From positions 1,585,001 through 1,649,000 of the forward strand of contig JAHYIO010000005.1 of NCBI GenBank assembly GCA_020543525.1: 64,000 nucleotides of DNA. Direction: 5' to 3'. A model generated the notes under the pieces. The model was not told where the DNA came from. It did no database searches and saw only the letters and a list, made by a program, of their open reading frames with translations. This stretch comes from Coriolopsis trogii (taxonomy: Eukaryota > Basidiomycota > Agaricomycetes > Polyporales > Polyporaceae). The translations under genes were made by a program, and so were the position numbers. This document shows positions 29,276 to 43,102 of this stretch, in pieces (the stretch's first letter is position 1; each line of letters begins with the position of its first letter).

Positions 29276-30289
29276 TCTGAAGAATCGACGTCAGCGCGAC
29301 CAATCATGAAAACTGCATGATCGCGTGTCGAAGCCCTCCTCGCCATCCACCTGGCAGGTTCGCTGTGCCCGACAACGCACAGGGATAAAATGCACGTACA
29401 TGGGGGAGTAGAACAGAAACTAAGGGGAGGATGGGTCGTCAGAGGATGGAGGGTACCGGGAGGGACAAGGTCAAAATGGAAACGCCCTTGAGGTCTAGGG
29501 CTTCTATATTCCGGCGGAGATTGAATCGGTAAGCTAAACGAGCCTTCCAGCCACTCCAGTTACATCGAAGCCCTTCGTCATTGCATTTTGGCCTCCGCTC
29601 CGCGTCCATCCAGACCCTCGTTATTGTCCGTACCATTCCTCCATGGCCTCTTCCGTCTCCTCCTCGTGTGTCCATGCAGGGTAGCGTACAAGCACCATGG
29701 AAGGACTTTGACTCCGAGTCAGCGTTTCATCACCGCGAACTCAATTAATAGACGCCCATCGGTGGTATCGCACGATTCCAGCGCGTGTTGGGTGTGTTTC
29801 TTGACAAACACCTCGATTGCGCGTCGACGCGTGTGCTCAATCCTGTTCTACGACGGTCCCAGAATGGCGTCGATGAGGGTGTGGTAACGTGCATGTCGCT
29901 GTCAACGCGTCGACGATTAATCATAAAACGCGTCTGGGGTAGACAGGCGCTCGTGAGTCCCACGAGGAAAGTAGCTGTCTCGAATGTAGCTAAGACGTAT
30001 TCAACCTGCGGCTGGACTCTGGTTACGTAGATGTAGGTGTCTTTGAGAGTACCTCTCAGATACTTGGTCGCAAAACACAGTCTACACGTTGTAGAAGCGT
30101 CCGCCACAGAAGGGAGCTGCGGACCGGAGCCAATACGGGCGCCCACTGGGTACCGCCGCCGCCAGGGACGCACCAAGGCAACTTCCCTGGCACTGACCAC
30201 CCCCACCACATCTCTGCGACCTCTCGGCCACCTACTTGCTGTCTCTGATCCGGACGCGCAGCCTTGCTACCGGACTACCGACTCTCACC
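29276..30289. other. Divergent promoter region of beta-tubulin and epsin
   Basis: About 1 kb between the tubulin start (minus) and the epsin start (plus). No gene seen. Pyrimidine-rich blocks near 29630-29680 and 30170-30240 fit 5' leaders of the epsin side. Confidence 0.4.
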
Positions 30290-32133
30290 ATGTCTAGCAT
30301 GCAGCATCTCGGCAAGGGGATCGTCAGAGGCGTCAAAAACTACACCAAGGGGTACTCCGATGTCCAGGCGAAAGTACGCGAGGCGACTTCGAACGATCCA
30401 TGGGGGCCATCAGGGACCCAAATGAACGAGCTCGCACAACTATCGTACAACCAGTGAGTGTGGTTGCCGTCGTCAACCCGTGGGCGGCCCCTTAAGCCCT
30501 CGCAGAGATCACTTTGTCGAGATTATGGAGATGCTTGACAAGCGGCTCAACGACAAGGGGAAGAACTGGCGGCATGTGTTTAAGGTACGTATACTGTGAC
30601 GCACATAGATTCTTGACTGACTTCTGCGTAGTCACTCACAGTGCTCGACTATTTGTTGCACGCCGGCTCGGAGAACGTCGTGGTGTACTTTCGGGACAAC
30701 ATCTACATCATCAAGACACTCAAGGAATTCCAGTACGTCGACGAGGAAGGGAAGGATCAAGGCGCCAACGTCCGTCAGAAGGCCAAAGACATCACAAACC
30801 TCCTCCAAGACGAGTCGCGTCTGCGCCACGAACGTCGCGACCGCGCGATGATGCGGGATCGCATGACTCGCGGACGAGGGGAAGCCGGCGAAGACGACGA
30901 GAATTCAACGAGACGTTCGCGCAGTGTTCCCGACCGGAGGCGGAACGGCAATCGTGAGGATGAGGATCTTCGGAAAGCACTCGAGGAGAGCAAGAAGACT
31001 GCAGCTGAAGAAGAGGCAAGGCTGCGACTGACTGCGGAGGAACGGGACTTGCAGCAGGCAATTCGCTTGAGCGAGGAGGAAGAAGCGAAGCGAGCGAAGG
31101 CTTTGCAAGACGCGAATCAAGCCGCACTCTTCGACGACTCGCAGCCACAGTGAGTACCCACCATGTCGAGTCTCGGTAGACGGCGTGACGTTTCCTACAC
31201 CAGGCCACAAGCAAGCACAAATCCTTTCCCCCTCATCGACACCTCGATGCAACAGTCTCAATTCATGCAACCACAATTCACCGCTGTCCCCCAGCAATTC
31301 ACGTCCTTCAACCCTTACCAACAGCAAGTACAGCAGGAGGCTATGCAGGTATGACATTCCCACAGTCGACTCTGCACGCAACTAAACTGTATCTAGGCCG
31401 AGTATATGCGCCAGCAGCAGGAGTGGCAGATGCAACAACTTCAAGCTCAACAACTGCAGCTACAGCAACAGCAACAGCAAGAGGAGTGGATGCGCCAGCA
31501 GATGCTCCTTCAGCAGCAACAGCAACAACAGCAATTCTTGATGCCGCAACAACAGCAACCACTCGTTCCTCAACCGACCGGCTTCGGGTGAGCGAGCTCC
31601 GGCCTATCTACATGGCGCCCAGACATCTCACCGTGTTTCAGCTCGAACAACCCCTTCGCACCTGCCTTGAGTGTCTCGACGCCATCGTTGCCGATGCAGT
31701 CTGGGCCGCAGACCGCGAGCCCTGTCTCATTCAACCTGCAAGGCACGTACGGACAAGGCCCATCATCTGCGTCTCCACCACCCCCATCGCTCTCTGCGCC
31801 TCCTGGCTCTCAGAAGTCCAACTCGATACCCGCCGTCAAGACGCGCGCGGACGACGAGCACGCTAGGCTCGCAAGCCTCCTCGCGAATCGCGAGGACGGC
31901 ATCGACACGTTCGGAAACTTCGGCCCCCTCAGGTGCGTCCTCCCATACCGATCCGATATCGACGTGGATTGCTTCGTTTATCGCTCATTCGCCCTCGCAG
32001 GTATGGTCAACAGGCAGGCAGGTTCATCAACAACCAGCCGACTGGCGCGCCGCAGTCGAGCTTCAACCCGTTCGCGCAGCAACAGCAGCAACAACAGTCA
32101 CAGAACAACGAACAGCCGTTCTTCTCCATCTAG
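30290..32133 (+). CDS. ENT1: Epsin (ENTH-domain endocytic adaptor)
   Basis: Exons 30290-30453, 30506-30584, 30632-31149, 31204-31348, 31397-31587, 31642-31932 and 32001-32133 total 1521 nt, or 506 residues. Residues 10-150 are a clear ENTH domain (KVREATSNDPWGPSGTQMNE, then LTVLDYLLHAGSENVV), which binds PtdIns(4,5)P2 at endocytic sites. Two ubiquitin-interacting motifs follow: EDLRKALEESKKTAAEE and RDLQQAIRLSEEEEAKRA. Next come a Gln-rich stretch and NPF motifs for EH-domain partners (ASTNPFPL, SNNPFAPA and SFNPFAQQ). ENTH, UIM, UIM and NPF in that order is the Ent1/Ent2 layout. CAG/CAA repeats in exons 5 and 7 give poly-Gln tracts and may vary in length. The C-terminal end (QPFFSI) does not show a typical clathrin box; one may lie elsewhere in the tail. 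Confidence 0.95.
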
Positions 32134-32745
32134 TTGTTTGATCCTCTTTATTAGCTTCCGTCTTCCGCTGTAGTATGTGCACCCGTCCGCGCGCCCTATC
32201 ACTCTGTCGCATGTGGCCCCCTTGATTAATGTCTGCGCAAGAGGCTCACATACCCTTCCGGTTCCTCCGAGCTCATGAGTCATAATTCTCCTCACAACAT
32301 ATATGCTTCACCGAGTACTGTACCAGTTGTAGTCGCGAGCGTTTGTGTCTTTCATCACTATGAATTTCTGTTTCCGGGTGCGCGGAGGGGAGCTACGGAA
32401 TCTTCACTCTGGGGAAGTAGAGGAGCGGCATGCCCGAGGACGAGGACTCCTTGGTACGTTGCTTGCACAGACAACGTCGTTTGTGTATCTACTATTGTCG
32501 GCGTATACGGTAGTGATCAAACAATTGCCAATCGTCGATACCCCCCGAAAATGAGAAGCGCAAGCCATAGGCAGGCATAACGTTCACTGCGTCATCACGA
32601 CTTCATTCTAACAACCAATGGTTACAACAGTGGTACAGATAACGGTACAATGCGCAACCAATACACGAAGCAAGGAGCGAATAGGGTGCTCGACAGACGA
32701 GCCACCGTCGCTAGGGACAGCTTGCTCATAGGGGGCGCCTCGTGG
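32134..32745. other. 3' regions of convergent genes
   Basis: Between the epsin stop and the transporter stop on the other strand; no gene seen. Confidence 0.45.
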
Positions 32746-34684
32746 CTAAGTCCTCTCCGAAGGAGGGTAGGCATGACCAGCGTTTCCCTCTCCCTGTGCA
32801 TCTTCGTCGGCATGGTCATCGAGCAACCCTTCTTCGACAGACGGGTCGTCCGAAGGCACAGCGCCCGTCTTGTTGTCTTTTGGTTTGTCCACTTCCTTCG
32901 TGAGCTGAGGGCTGATGAGCTCCGCGCACGATGCTCAAGAGCTGAAAGAGAGACATACTGCCACGTAGAGCGCTGATCCAATGATGATGAGGGTGCCGAT
33001 GATAGATAGAGGTGGTGGTGACGTGTGGAAGAAGATGCGCTCAAAGATGGTCGCAAAGACAATCTATACTGGGAATTGCTGTTAGCTTACTACCTCGCTA
33101 CTTTGGGGTGGAAGCACTCCCCTGTCCATAGACTGCAATCGTTCCCCGCCCGGCTGCTTCGCGTTGCAAACCCATGGTCAAGAGAACCTAGTATCGGAAG
33201 CTAGTCAAACCTACAAATCGAACCAAGTTGTTGGTGGGCTCACCTGTCCCCCAAAGCCAGCCAAGCCTATGAAGAGCAGTGTCAGCAGCCATTCCCACCG
33301 CGTTGGAACAACTACCGGAATCCGCAAGGCAATCATGCTAGGCAAAACAGGCATGTCAGTCATGCACAAAGACCATGCGCAGAACGACACTGACGCAATG
33401 ACTGTAGTGATGACGCATAATGCTGAATATGCAACTAAGTTGTGCAGAGCATGGGCGCGCTTTCCTATATGACGGATGGTCGTGTCTAAACGACATTCGC
33501 GTAAGTTGGAGTATCATTCAGAACGACACACAAGACCTACATGCTCCCGCTGCGCCGACGGCGCCGACTAATGCAACACTGCCAGGTTAAGAAGATGAGC
33601 GAATGGACGGGACCCCTGATAGTGACATTGTTTCGATGTCGCTCACCAGACGGCGGTCAGACGCTGCGATGAGGTAACAATTCTCCCGCCAGTCTCTACA
33701 ACTGCTCGCAAGAGCAATCTGTTCGAGTCAGGAGGAAGAACATCGTCATGGCTGTCCCCAAAGAGGAATGCGGGACGAGCGATGAGTACAACTCCGACTA
33801 GACTGGCAACTGCGCGTATCTCGTGAGACTTATGTACGTGTCTGACATTGTATCACTTACGTCCTGCGCATGCTTCTCGCCATGAGAAGGCCTCGTGTAG
33901 GAAGACCGCTCCGGCGACCGCTGTAAACAAAGGGGACAGGAACTGTAGCACCGTACTGTCTGATAAAGAGAGGTACTGCAAAGAGTAGTATAGTCCAAAT
34001 ATGCCAAGGAAGCTGAGTTACGAGATGATGGTAAGCTTGCCTTCAAATTGATATCACCGCCTGATTTTAGCTCACCCGAAGAACCCACGTTGCACAAGGA
34101 GGTGCCGCACCTCTTTCGGTCCGAGTATTGGATCGGGAACTTGCATGAAGTATCTGGGAAAGTGTCGATTGGGCTGCACTTGTCCTGCGGTCGACCGTTA
34201 TACGCACAAGTATGTCACGCAACATGTCCAAGTGATGCCCTGCAGTCATAAATGATAAGAGCATATTTTTCCTCGGAATCGCCAACCTAATGCTCACCAT
34301 GCGCACGAGAATCAGCTATACGCCCCCATGCCAGATCATTAGTACAATCGTACTCACGGACTGCCTGTGACCGCTCACCTCCACAGCAGACACAGGCGGA
34401 TCCAGGCTGTTCATAGCCTTCACACCGACATTCATGAGGGAGAAGAATAACTGCGAGGACGCGACCAGTAAGAGGCCGACGTTGTTCTGTATGATCTCGA
34501 GAGGCCTGCTTGCCAACCTGGCGAGTCTCCGCCGCCCTCGCACATACGCCGATGATGTCTCTGAAGTTGTTGACGTTGCGGGCGCGGGGATGAAGGCGGC
34601 TTGTGGGGATAGCGGAATCGCAGCATCGAATGATGCTCGATCTGGCGTGCCAGCAAAGAACGGAGTCCGATTTGTGGAGGGCAT
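32746..34684 (-). CDS. EamA/DMT-superfamily membrane transporter (SLC35G-like)
   Basis: ATG at 34684 and TAG at 32746-32748, with many short introns. The N-terminal 60 residues are a soluble Ser/Thr/Ala-rich region. The first membrane helix is NVGLLLVASSQLFFSLMNVG followed by VKAMNSLDPPVSAVE, the usual start of an EamA repeat. A middle exon near 33870-34015 gives LGIFGLYYSLQYLSLSDSTV and LQFLSPLFTAVAGAVFLHEA, a textbook EamA half (LPLADATVLxFxxP and FxxEx). A late exon near 33000-33060 gives IVFATIFERIFFHTSPPPLS, then IIGTLIIIGSALYVA. An acidic cytosolic tail ending YPPSERT follows. About ten helices are expected; the substrate is unknown. Internal exon borders between 33060 and 34310 were not all resolved. 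Confidence 0.75.
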
Positions 34685-35014
34685 CTTGAGTAGGTCTTCC
34701 GGTTTGTGTGGAGGGTCCGATATTCAGCCACTCAGAGTCATGGAGGAGAAATGTCCACGATTATCGAATTGGCACGAAAGGAAGAACCTAAACATAGACA
34801 CCGCCAAGAACCCAACACACTGATCAAAGTCCGCTAGTATTCCCCAGGGTGATTCCTCTCGCTCCGCTTGAACTTCACGCCAAGATACCAAGCGGAGCCT
34901 GTCGGAGCTAGAGCTACTACGGGCGGTGTGCGCCGGAGACGGTAACAACGCTCATCTACCCGTCGCCGCCGCCATGCACAGCGCGCTCGTTACAAGTCCT
35001 CCTTTCTGAACTGC
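34685..35014. other. Divergent promoter of the transporter and CCH1
   Basis: A 330-bp space between two start codons on opposite strands; no gene seen. Both promoters must fit here, so co-regulation is possible. Confidence 0.4.
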
Positions 35015-38000
35015 ATGGAGGCTAGCCAATCTTCTCTCTCGCACGCGTCTTCCTCCTCTGCTGTAGATTTGACTGGAACTGCTGCTGGGCTCGCCAACTC
35101 CCGTCCGACCACTCCTCTGTCTTCCGACAGTGTTGCCCGACGCAGAACTAGCTGGGGAGGCACAAACATCATCCAGGATCCTTTGCGTTTCAACCTGCCG
35201 ACGTCTACTTCACAACCTATCGCGGGCCCGTCGCGTTCAGGTCACGCGGCGTGGTCTTCCGAGGACCCATTCTTCTCCCCTACGGAGGATGAGACTCCGT
35301 TCCATGACTTCTCCTATCGGACAGGCGGAACACGCTATCAAGACACCGCCGCGGTCTATTCCATGTCGCAACCAGGCCAGTCCTCGGCCTCTCTGATTTC
35401 AAGTCAGTTCCGGGACCGGGAGTCGGGAGACACCACGGATAGTACACGGGATGACGATGAGGCTGCACTCACAGCCAATATGTCTCGACACGGGCCAGGT
35501 GCTTGGGGACCTGGCAGCGGAGACCCAGAACGCTCAGGTGCGTCTCCACGAACACAACGAAGAACGGTCCGATACAGCGATTCTCCATTGAAGAAGACGG
35601 GAACGACTCTCATGACCGCATCTCGCAATCTCCGACGCGCCTCTTTACGCGTCGTGAACTTTCGAGCGGCTGGACTGGAGGACCACGTGCGGCTGGACGA
35701 TATCGACGAGCCGCGAGAGAAGAGGGAGGACGATGCGGATGAAATATTCGACGAGGATGAAGCATTGCCGGACTTATCGAAGACATTGCCAATTCGAGGA
35801 CGTACTCTGGGCTGCCTAGGTCCTCGTAGTAAGATAAGACTCGCGATGTATAAGTTCCTCATATATCCGTGAGTTTCTCGGCCGTCACATACCTTTTCGC
35901 CTGAACATGCTGACTGCTTTTCAGATGGACTGAGCCAGTAATTCTGTTGCTGATCATCCTAAATGCGGTTGTCCTCACCATACAAGCATCTCGTCCACAC
36001 GCATTACCAGAAGACTGGCCAAATGATTCTCGTCCCCCGCCTGTGGTTGGTTACTTCCATGCATGGGAAGACTATGTGCTCTTCGGACTGTTCTGCTTAT
36101 TCACGTGCGTACTGCTATGTGTTGGATTCTATGCGTGCACTAATCGTTACCAGCTTGGAAGCTTTTGCTCGAATATGTGTGTCAGGTTTTCTGCTGGACC
36201 CGGAAGTCCCCCTTTCTACGCTCTTCAATTCCCCGTTTTCGACATACCCTGATATCAGCCGACCTCCAAACACCGCTGCAGAGGCCAGCTTCAACGTCGC
36301 TCGCACACCCTCATTAACTGCCACCCATTCACAAAACCAACTTCACCGCGGTACTACTATTACTCAGCGCCTCGCCAACTTCCAGAGAAACCTCGCGCGC
36401 CCATTCGCTTTATCACACAACAACCCGACACCGCCACCAACCGCGTCTTCGGACTCACATTCGAAGTCTACGCCCTCACGCGCACGATCTGACACAGTCC
36501 AATCGAAGTCTGCGTTCATGGAGAAGGCCGTTGCTGGCGCGCAAACCCTCCACTCGCATATGCGAAATCCCTCTGAGCCGACGTTTCTCGCGAAGGCTCT
36601 CCGCTCCGACAATCCTAGTGATACCCTTGCTCTGCCCTTCCGTCTCAGCGTTGAAGATGCGCGGGGTCAGACCCGACGCAACCTGCCTTATCTTCGGCAT
36701 AGCTGGACCAGGATAGACTTCCTTGCCATAATGAGCTTCTGGATCGCATTCGCATTGGCATCTGCTGGCATTGAACGGAATCAGTACCACATCGGTGTGT
36801 TCCGGGCAATCAGCGTTCTGCGGACCGCTCGGTTATTGGCCATCACATCCGGTACAACGGTGCGTATATCTAGTCTTGTCGTGCATTGTGGGCTTCTCAT
36901 TTCGCGAATAGACCATCATGCGATCGCTCAAGACGGCACGACCGTTGCTCGCCAGTGTCGCTTACTTCGTGCTGTTCGCAATGATTCTCTTCTCGTGAGT
37001 CTTCCACTATCATCATCGCCTCTTGCTCCATCTGAAAGCTGCATAGCATTATCGGTATACAATCTTTCAAAGGCTCCTTTCGTCGAACGTGCCATCTGTC
37101 GGCGACCCTTGGGGAGAATGAGATTCCATTGGACCAGAATTGCGGTGGTTACATAGATCCTGTCACACTCCAGCCAGTAGGCTACCTGACGCCTGCAGGT
37201 GACAATGCCGCCGTGAAAGGGTTCATATGCCCATTAGGTCAGGTTTGCAAAGTAAGTTCAATAGAGTCGATCAAGACGGTACGCGCCTGATCGCCCCTAC
37301 GCCCCAGGAGAACGACCAAAATCCGGAAGCGAATCTGGAGAGTTTCGATGCGATATATTACGCTGCATTGCAAGTCGTCATTGTGTCGTCTGCCAACGGG
37401 GTACGTAGTACGACTTTCCCAGTCTGCTCGCGTCATTTACACTCCCTCCAGTGGTCTGGTCTCATGTATCAGATGATGGATTCGGAGTTCTTCGTTTCCT
37501 GCTTCTTCTACATCGTTTGCATCATCGTGCTGAACTTCTGGCTCATCAACCTGTTCGTTGCCGTCATCACGAACACCTTCTCTGCCATTCGCTCTGACAC
37601 CAAGAAGAGTGCATTCGGAGCCGCGCCGTACGTCATCGATGTTCCCATAGTAATGCTCTCCTGAAGTTGTGACTGACGTCGCGTCTCGGCGACCTCGCAG
37701 ACTAGCCCCAGTCGTAGAAGAACAAGAAGAGGGGTGGTCCATTGTCGACGGAAGGCGAGTCGCAGGTCGAAACCGGGTGGCGGAGATATATGAAAACATT
37801 CGCTGGTGCTGGGTCGCTTTTGCTCTCACTTCCGTCATCTTACAAGCGACGCGTGAGGTCGATATCACCCCCCTTCATCTCGAGGTTCTCGACAAGGGCG
37901 AACTCGCGTTGACGATTCTGTTCGACGTGGAGATCGTCATCCGGGTATGTGCATATTTGCCCGATTGGAGGAGGTTCTTCTTCCGAGGTGTCAACGTCCT

Positions 38001-41000
38001 CGACTTGTTCCTCGCAATTGGCTCGAGTGTCATCCAAATTCCGGCTATCCATGAGTCGAAATACTATCCTTGGCTGACTATATTTCAATTGATGCGGTTC
38101 TACCGCGTTATACTGGAGATTCCCAGGATGAAGCCTCTGCTGGTACGTGTTTCACAATTAGCTCACTTGGTTGACTTGCGGGGCACTGATATCTTAATGC
38201 AGCTCGCCGTCTTCGGAAACATGTACGGTTTGGCCAACATGTCCCTGTTCCTGATCGAGATCAACTTGCTCGCTGCTCTCTTTGCCGTGCAGCTGGTCAG
38301 CGGTGACGTCAAGGCGGGGGACCTCATCGACTTCGGGACGCTGTACAACTCGTTCCTCGCCATCTACCAGGTCTTTTCGTCCGAGAACTGGACAGACGTG
38401 CTCTATACGGCGGCTGTTCCGGAAGTGCCACTTCGACAATCCGCCATAGTTGTTCTATTTGTCGCTGGCTGGATGTTCTTCGCCAATTGTGAGACGTGCC
38501 GGACAACCTCCCGGTGATATCACTTACTGACATGAGTTGGCGTAGACATCGTGCTTCAAATGTTCATCGCCGTCATCAACGAAAATTTTGACATTGCCGA
38601 AGAGTCGAAGCGAAGCCGACAGGCCTCTCACTATTGGGCTTCCCATCGTCCTCAGCAAGTCCGGGCGGCCTGGATCCGCAAGCTCAATCCGTATCGGTGG
38701 TTCAAGGCACAGCCGAAGTCTATCGAGGTCGAGCTGCCTTCGAATTTGGTGTTGCCGATGCAGAAGGCGCTTGTGCAAGACTATGGTCTGCCAAAAAGGG
38801 ACAAATCCATTGTTGTATGTCACGCCTGTTGTCTCTGACCTAGTACCTACAGCTGACAAGTGCCTCTCAGGAAGGGTCGACGCGACGAGGAGGCTCCTCC
38901 AAGAATTATTCGGCGAAGTCCACGCTTCGGCGTTTGCAGCGTTTGTTTGCGGGTGACATCGCGGCTGGCGATGTACCGCTTACTACCCTCCGAAGCACGC
39001 GACGTGACTCTGTTGCTCCACATGACCCGGTCGACGAGGAAACCGAGAGGCATCTGTAAGTGGCACCAAATTTGTTCACTACTCTGAGGCTTACGACTCG
39101 CACAGTGAGGTTCTGGCAGCTCTGAACAATGACGTCGTTGATGTCGAAGAGCTCAACGACGCTCTGTATGAGCGCCGTGCACAGAAGGCGGACTTCATCC
39201 GTGATCACCCAACCTATGACAAGACTTTCTGGATCTTCTCGCAGAAGAACTGGGTCCGGAGAATGTGTCAGAAGCTCGTCGCTCCTGCTGGAGGTGACCG
39301 TATATTCGGTAGTCCCCATTCACCGATTGCACACCCTATCTTCCAACTTCTGCTGCTGCTCACCGTCATCGGAGGTATAGTCGTCGAGAGCATAGCCACC
39401 CCGTTATATCGCCGCGACTTCTACCAGCGGTTCGGATTGATCAGGGGGACGTGGTTCGACATAGCGGAGGGCTCTTTTGCGCTCGTTCTCTTGGTGGAGT
39501 TCATCATCAAGGTCATTGCAGACGGCTTCCTGTTCACACCCAACGCGTATATCCGGAGCATCTGGAACGTTCTCGACTTCTTCATCCTCGTCGGTATCCT
39601 CATCAATGCCACTACGGGGCTCATCTTCGTCGGAGGTCTCAGCAGAGTCACCAGGTCTTTGAAGGCACTGCGCGCTTTACGGCTCATCACTCTCATCGAC
39701 AAGATGCGGTCCACGTTCGAGTCGTTGATCATTTCTGGTATCGTCCGTATCCTCGATGCTTGCTTGCTCGCCATCCTCTACATGATCCCGTACGCCGTAT
39801 GGGGTCTCAACATTTTCGCCGGCGTCACGAACGAATGCAACGACGATAGTGTCTCGGGGCGCGACGATTGCATAGGGGAGTACTCAACAAACAACCTCAT
39901 CGATGGGTCCTTCAACTACCTTGTTCCTCGAGTTTGGGACAATCCTGCTCCTTCGACACAGTTCTCCTTCGATAGCTTCCGACAGTCACTGCTCATCCTC
40001 TTCGAGATCGTTTCCCTCGAGGGCTGGATTGACGTTTTGGGCGTTGCGACTAGCGTCAAAGGGGAGGGATTGCAACCTCAGACGAACGCTTCTGTGGGCA
40101 ACTCGATCTTCTTCCTGATCTACAACTTGATGGGAGGAGTCGTTATCTTCACGCTTTTTGTCAGGTAGGTTTACGCAGTTGCCCGTCTTACTCCACACGC
40201 ATACTCAACGGCCATAGTATCATCATCGGGAACTTCACATCGAAGACGGGATCTGCTCTTCTCACGCAACCGCAACGCGAATGGATCGACTTGCAGAAGT
40301 TAATCAAGAGACAGCGACCCTCGAAGCGTCCGAAGAAGAGACCCAAATGGCGCATTAGGCAGTGGTGTTACGACCGTGCTGTGCATAAGCACGGATGGTG
40401 GTCTCGGATGATGACTGTGCTCTATACATTCCATGTCATCGCCCTCATGTGGGTTCTACCAACGACACGAGCACATTGGACTGGAGCTGACGCACGGTCT
40501 TACAGGACTCAAACCTTCCAGCCGCAGCATTGGCTCGACGAATTCCGCGGTATGTCTCTCCTGCAAGCCTCGTTTTCCTTACTCACGGTCACTGCAGGCG
40601 ATTTCTTCATCTTCATCACGGTTATGTACTGCGTCGACATACTCGTCAGATTCTTCGGCCTCGGCTGGGCGAGTTATAGTGCCAATGGGTGGAACATCTT
40701 CGACATCATTGTAGCCAGTGGCAGTCTCTTCACGACACTGGTCGTGCGGTTCAATGCCGGGGGGTTTGTCGTGCAACAGCTTGAGAAGCTGTTCATCACG
40801 AGTATTGCGCTGAAGCTCGTCCAACGAGTCAACAGTCTCAACAAGCTTTTCAAGACCGCTGTGTGAGTACCATTGCCTTACAGAGTACACTCCTCAACTG
40901 ACGAAAATACAATCATAGTGGAAGTCTGCCTGTCATCCTCAGCCTGCTTGGCCTGTGGGTCATCTTGTTTTTGTTCTTCGCCATTCTCTTCGTCGAGGTG

Positions 41001-42678
41001 TTCAGCATGACCAAGTGGAATACGGGCGAGAACCGCAACCAGAACTACTCCAGTATGGCGAACGCCTTGGTCATGCTAGCGTTCATGACCACTGGGTAAG
41101 TGCTATGGCTGAAGTTATGTAGGAAAGTATTCTCATTGATTGACAGGGAGGGCTGGAATGAGTACATGCACGATTTGTGAGTGTTCATGCTGAATCATGA
41201 TCGTGTACCCTCGTTTACAGCAAAGACAGCGCGTTGGATTACCCTCGTTGTACACTTACGGTGTCTGGCGAAACCGACTGCGGCAGCACTTTCTGGTCCT
41301 TCATCCTCTTCATTGCGTGGAATCTGCTCAGCATGGTAACGTATCGGTTATACTCGTTCCGTTAGTGTCTCTAACGCACCCACAGTACATCTTCGCCAAC
41401 TTGTTCACTGGTGTGGTCGTCGAGAGTTTCTACTACGTCTTCCAGATGTCTGGAGGCGCGAAATCGATCACTCGAGAGGAGATGCGAGCCTTCAAGAAGG
41501 TCTGGGCTGAGTTTGCCAACCCGAAGACGGGCTATCTGGAGCGACAAAATTTCGTTCGCTTCTTTGGGGTATGCTTCGTACAACATTGCCTCTGAATGCT
41601 TTGCTCACCCGACCATTCAGAAACTAAGCGGTATCTTCGAAGTGAAGATTTATCCCACCGAATACAGCATCCCTCGCCTGATGGCCATTTCCAAGGATCC
41701 TCAGGATCGGAACTCTTGGACGGAGAAGATCATCGAGGGGTATGACTTCAATAAGACGGAGACGATCCTGGGAGGTATCGATCGTGCCGCTATCAAGCGT
41801 CGCAAGAATCTGTACAATCGTTTATACCACGAGGCTCGCATCTCTCACGAGCCTGGCAAGGGTATCTCCTTCACGAATATGCTGCTGCTCCTTGCGCACC
41901 ACAAACTCATTGTTGACCGAGAGGCGCTTGTGTGAGTGCCCCTCTTGCAAGTTGCATTGAACACATTGACATATTTCGCACTAGGTTGAAGGATCTTGTC
42001 GTTCGAACGGAGACGAACAAGCTTGTTACAGATCTCGTCGACTTTGATCGCGTACAGTCGCTGCTGCTTATGATCCTGTACCGCAGGCGGTACCTCGCTC
42101 AGCGGGAACAGACTCGCATGATGCACATGGGTCAGCCCGGTGAGTACTTCGCCGCAAATTGCCTCCTACCTCTCGCTCATCATGCATATCCAGACATTCC
42201 TGCCATAAACATTGTGGACGACTACCCATCTACGCCACCTATGATGACTCGAGATATCACCTCGCCTTACCAAACTCCAGTGCATAGGAGTATGGATGGA
42301 GATAGACCTGGTGTGATCACTCCAGGTCTTTTCCAGTCGCCTGATATCTCCTTCGTTATGGACACACCATCGCGACCGCTTCAGCGACGTCAGCGAGCGA
42401 GCGATATCAGCATGTTGTCGATCGACATGAGCGGCAGGTGCGTTGCTGATACGGCTCATTGTATCATGTTGGGTTTGACTGAGACATGCACATGTAGACT
42501 GGATGGATCGATAGTGAGAGACTCTCGCGCAAGTGACGACGAAGACATCCTGTCGTCCATGCAAAATTCCATGTGGCAAGGTCAGTTTACTATCCTTCAC
42601 CTTCGTGATGCCCTGTGTGCTGATGTCTGCCCTCCGTTAGACATGATGCTCGAGGCTGCAGAAGAAGACAAGGACTAA
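35015..42678 (+). CDS. CCH1: Cch1, high-affinity voltage-gated-type calcium channel alpha subunit
   Basis: Plasma-membrane Ca2+ channel that works with Mid1. ATG at 35015 opens a 285-residue first exon with a Ser-rich cytosolic N-terminus. Four six-helix repeats follow. Repeat I spans about 35930-37660 ([20 protein letters not shown] to [15 protein letters not shown]). Repeat II spans 37790-38600 ([13 protein letters not shown] to [16 protein letters not shown]). Repeat III spans 39330-40260 ([16 protein letters not shown]). Repeat IV spans 40420-41440 ([17 protein letters not shown] to [12 protein letters not shown]). An EF-hand-like region and a cytosolic tail end [12 protein letters not shown]. 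Pore-filter positions read Asn (SSANGWSGLMY), Glu, Glu and Glu. More than fifteen small introns, some close to 50 nt, make every border tentative except the clear ones. eIF3a starts 424 bp downstream. Confidence 0.92.
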
Positions 42679-43102
42679 CAGGACTCAACAGTATGTAAAC
42701 ACTGTCGCTCTTTGACTACATACATCGCACTTCCCAGGGACTGTTTATCAGGGTACCGACCGGATAATGTAGAGTATTGCACTACTAGTGTAGACCACAT
42801 TCGCATCTAACTTATTCGATGCCCATCTTCCCTTCTTCCGTACTTTATGATGTTCATATCTAGCTTTGCCAGCACAGCGACCGATGTATGATCCGCTGGA
42901 GTTCGCTAGTCTTGATGCCGATTTGGGTTTGAATCGGAGACAAAACAAGAAGTCTGGCAAACCTTACTACTCGCTCAGGACACAGGACGACTGAGGCGGA
43001 GTCTAAATAACTTTTTCCCTCGCCACCGTCCTCGACGTCGACCGTCAGCTGCTCTCCATCGTCCTCGACGTCTACGACGCTCCTCATAAAAACTCGCCCA
43101 TC
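42679..43102 (+). other. Spacer between CCH1 and eIF3a
   Basis: Holds the CCH1 3' end and the eIF3a promoter. The last 80 bases are rich in C, T and CG steps, with TCGACGTC-type repeats near 43030-43080. No gene seen. Confidence 0.4.
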
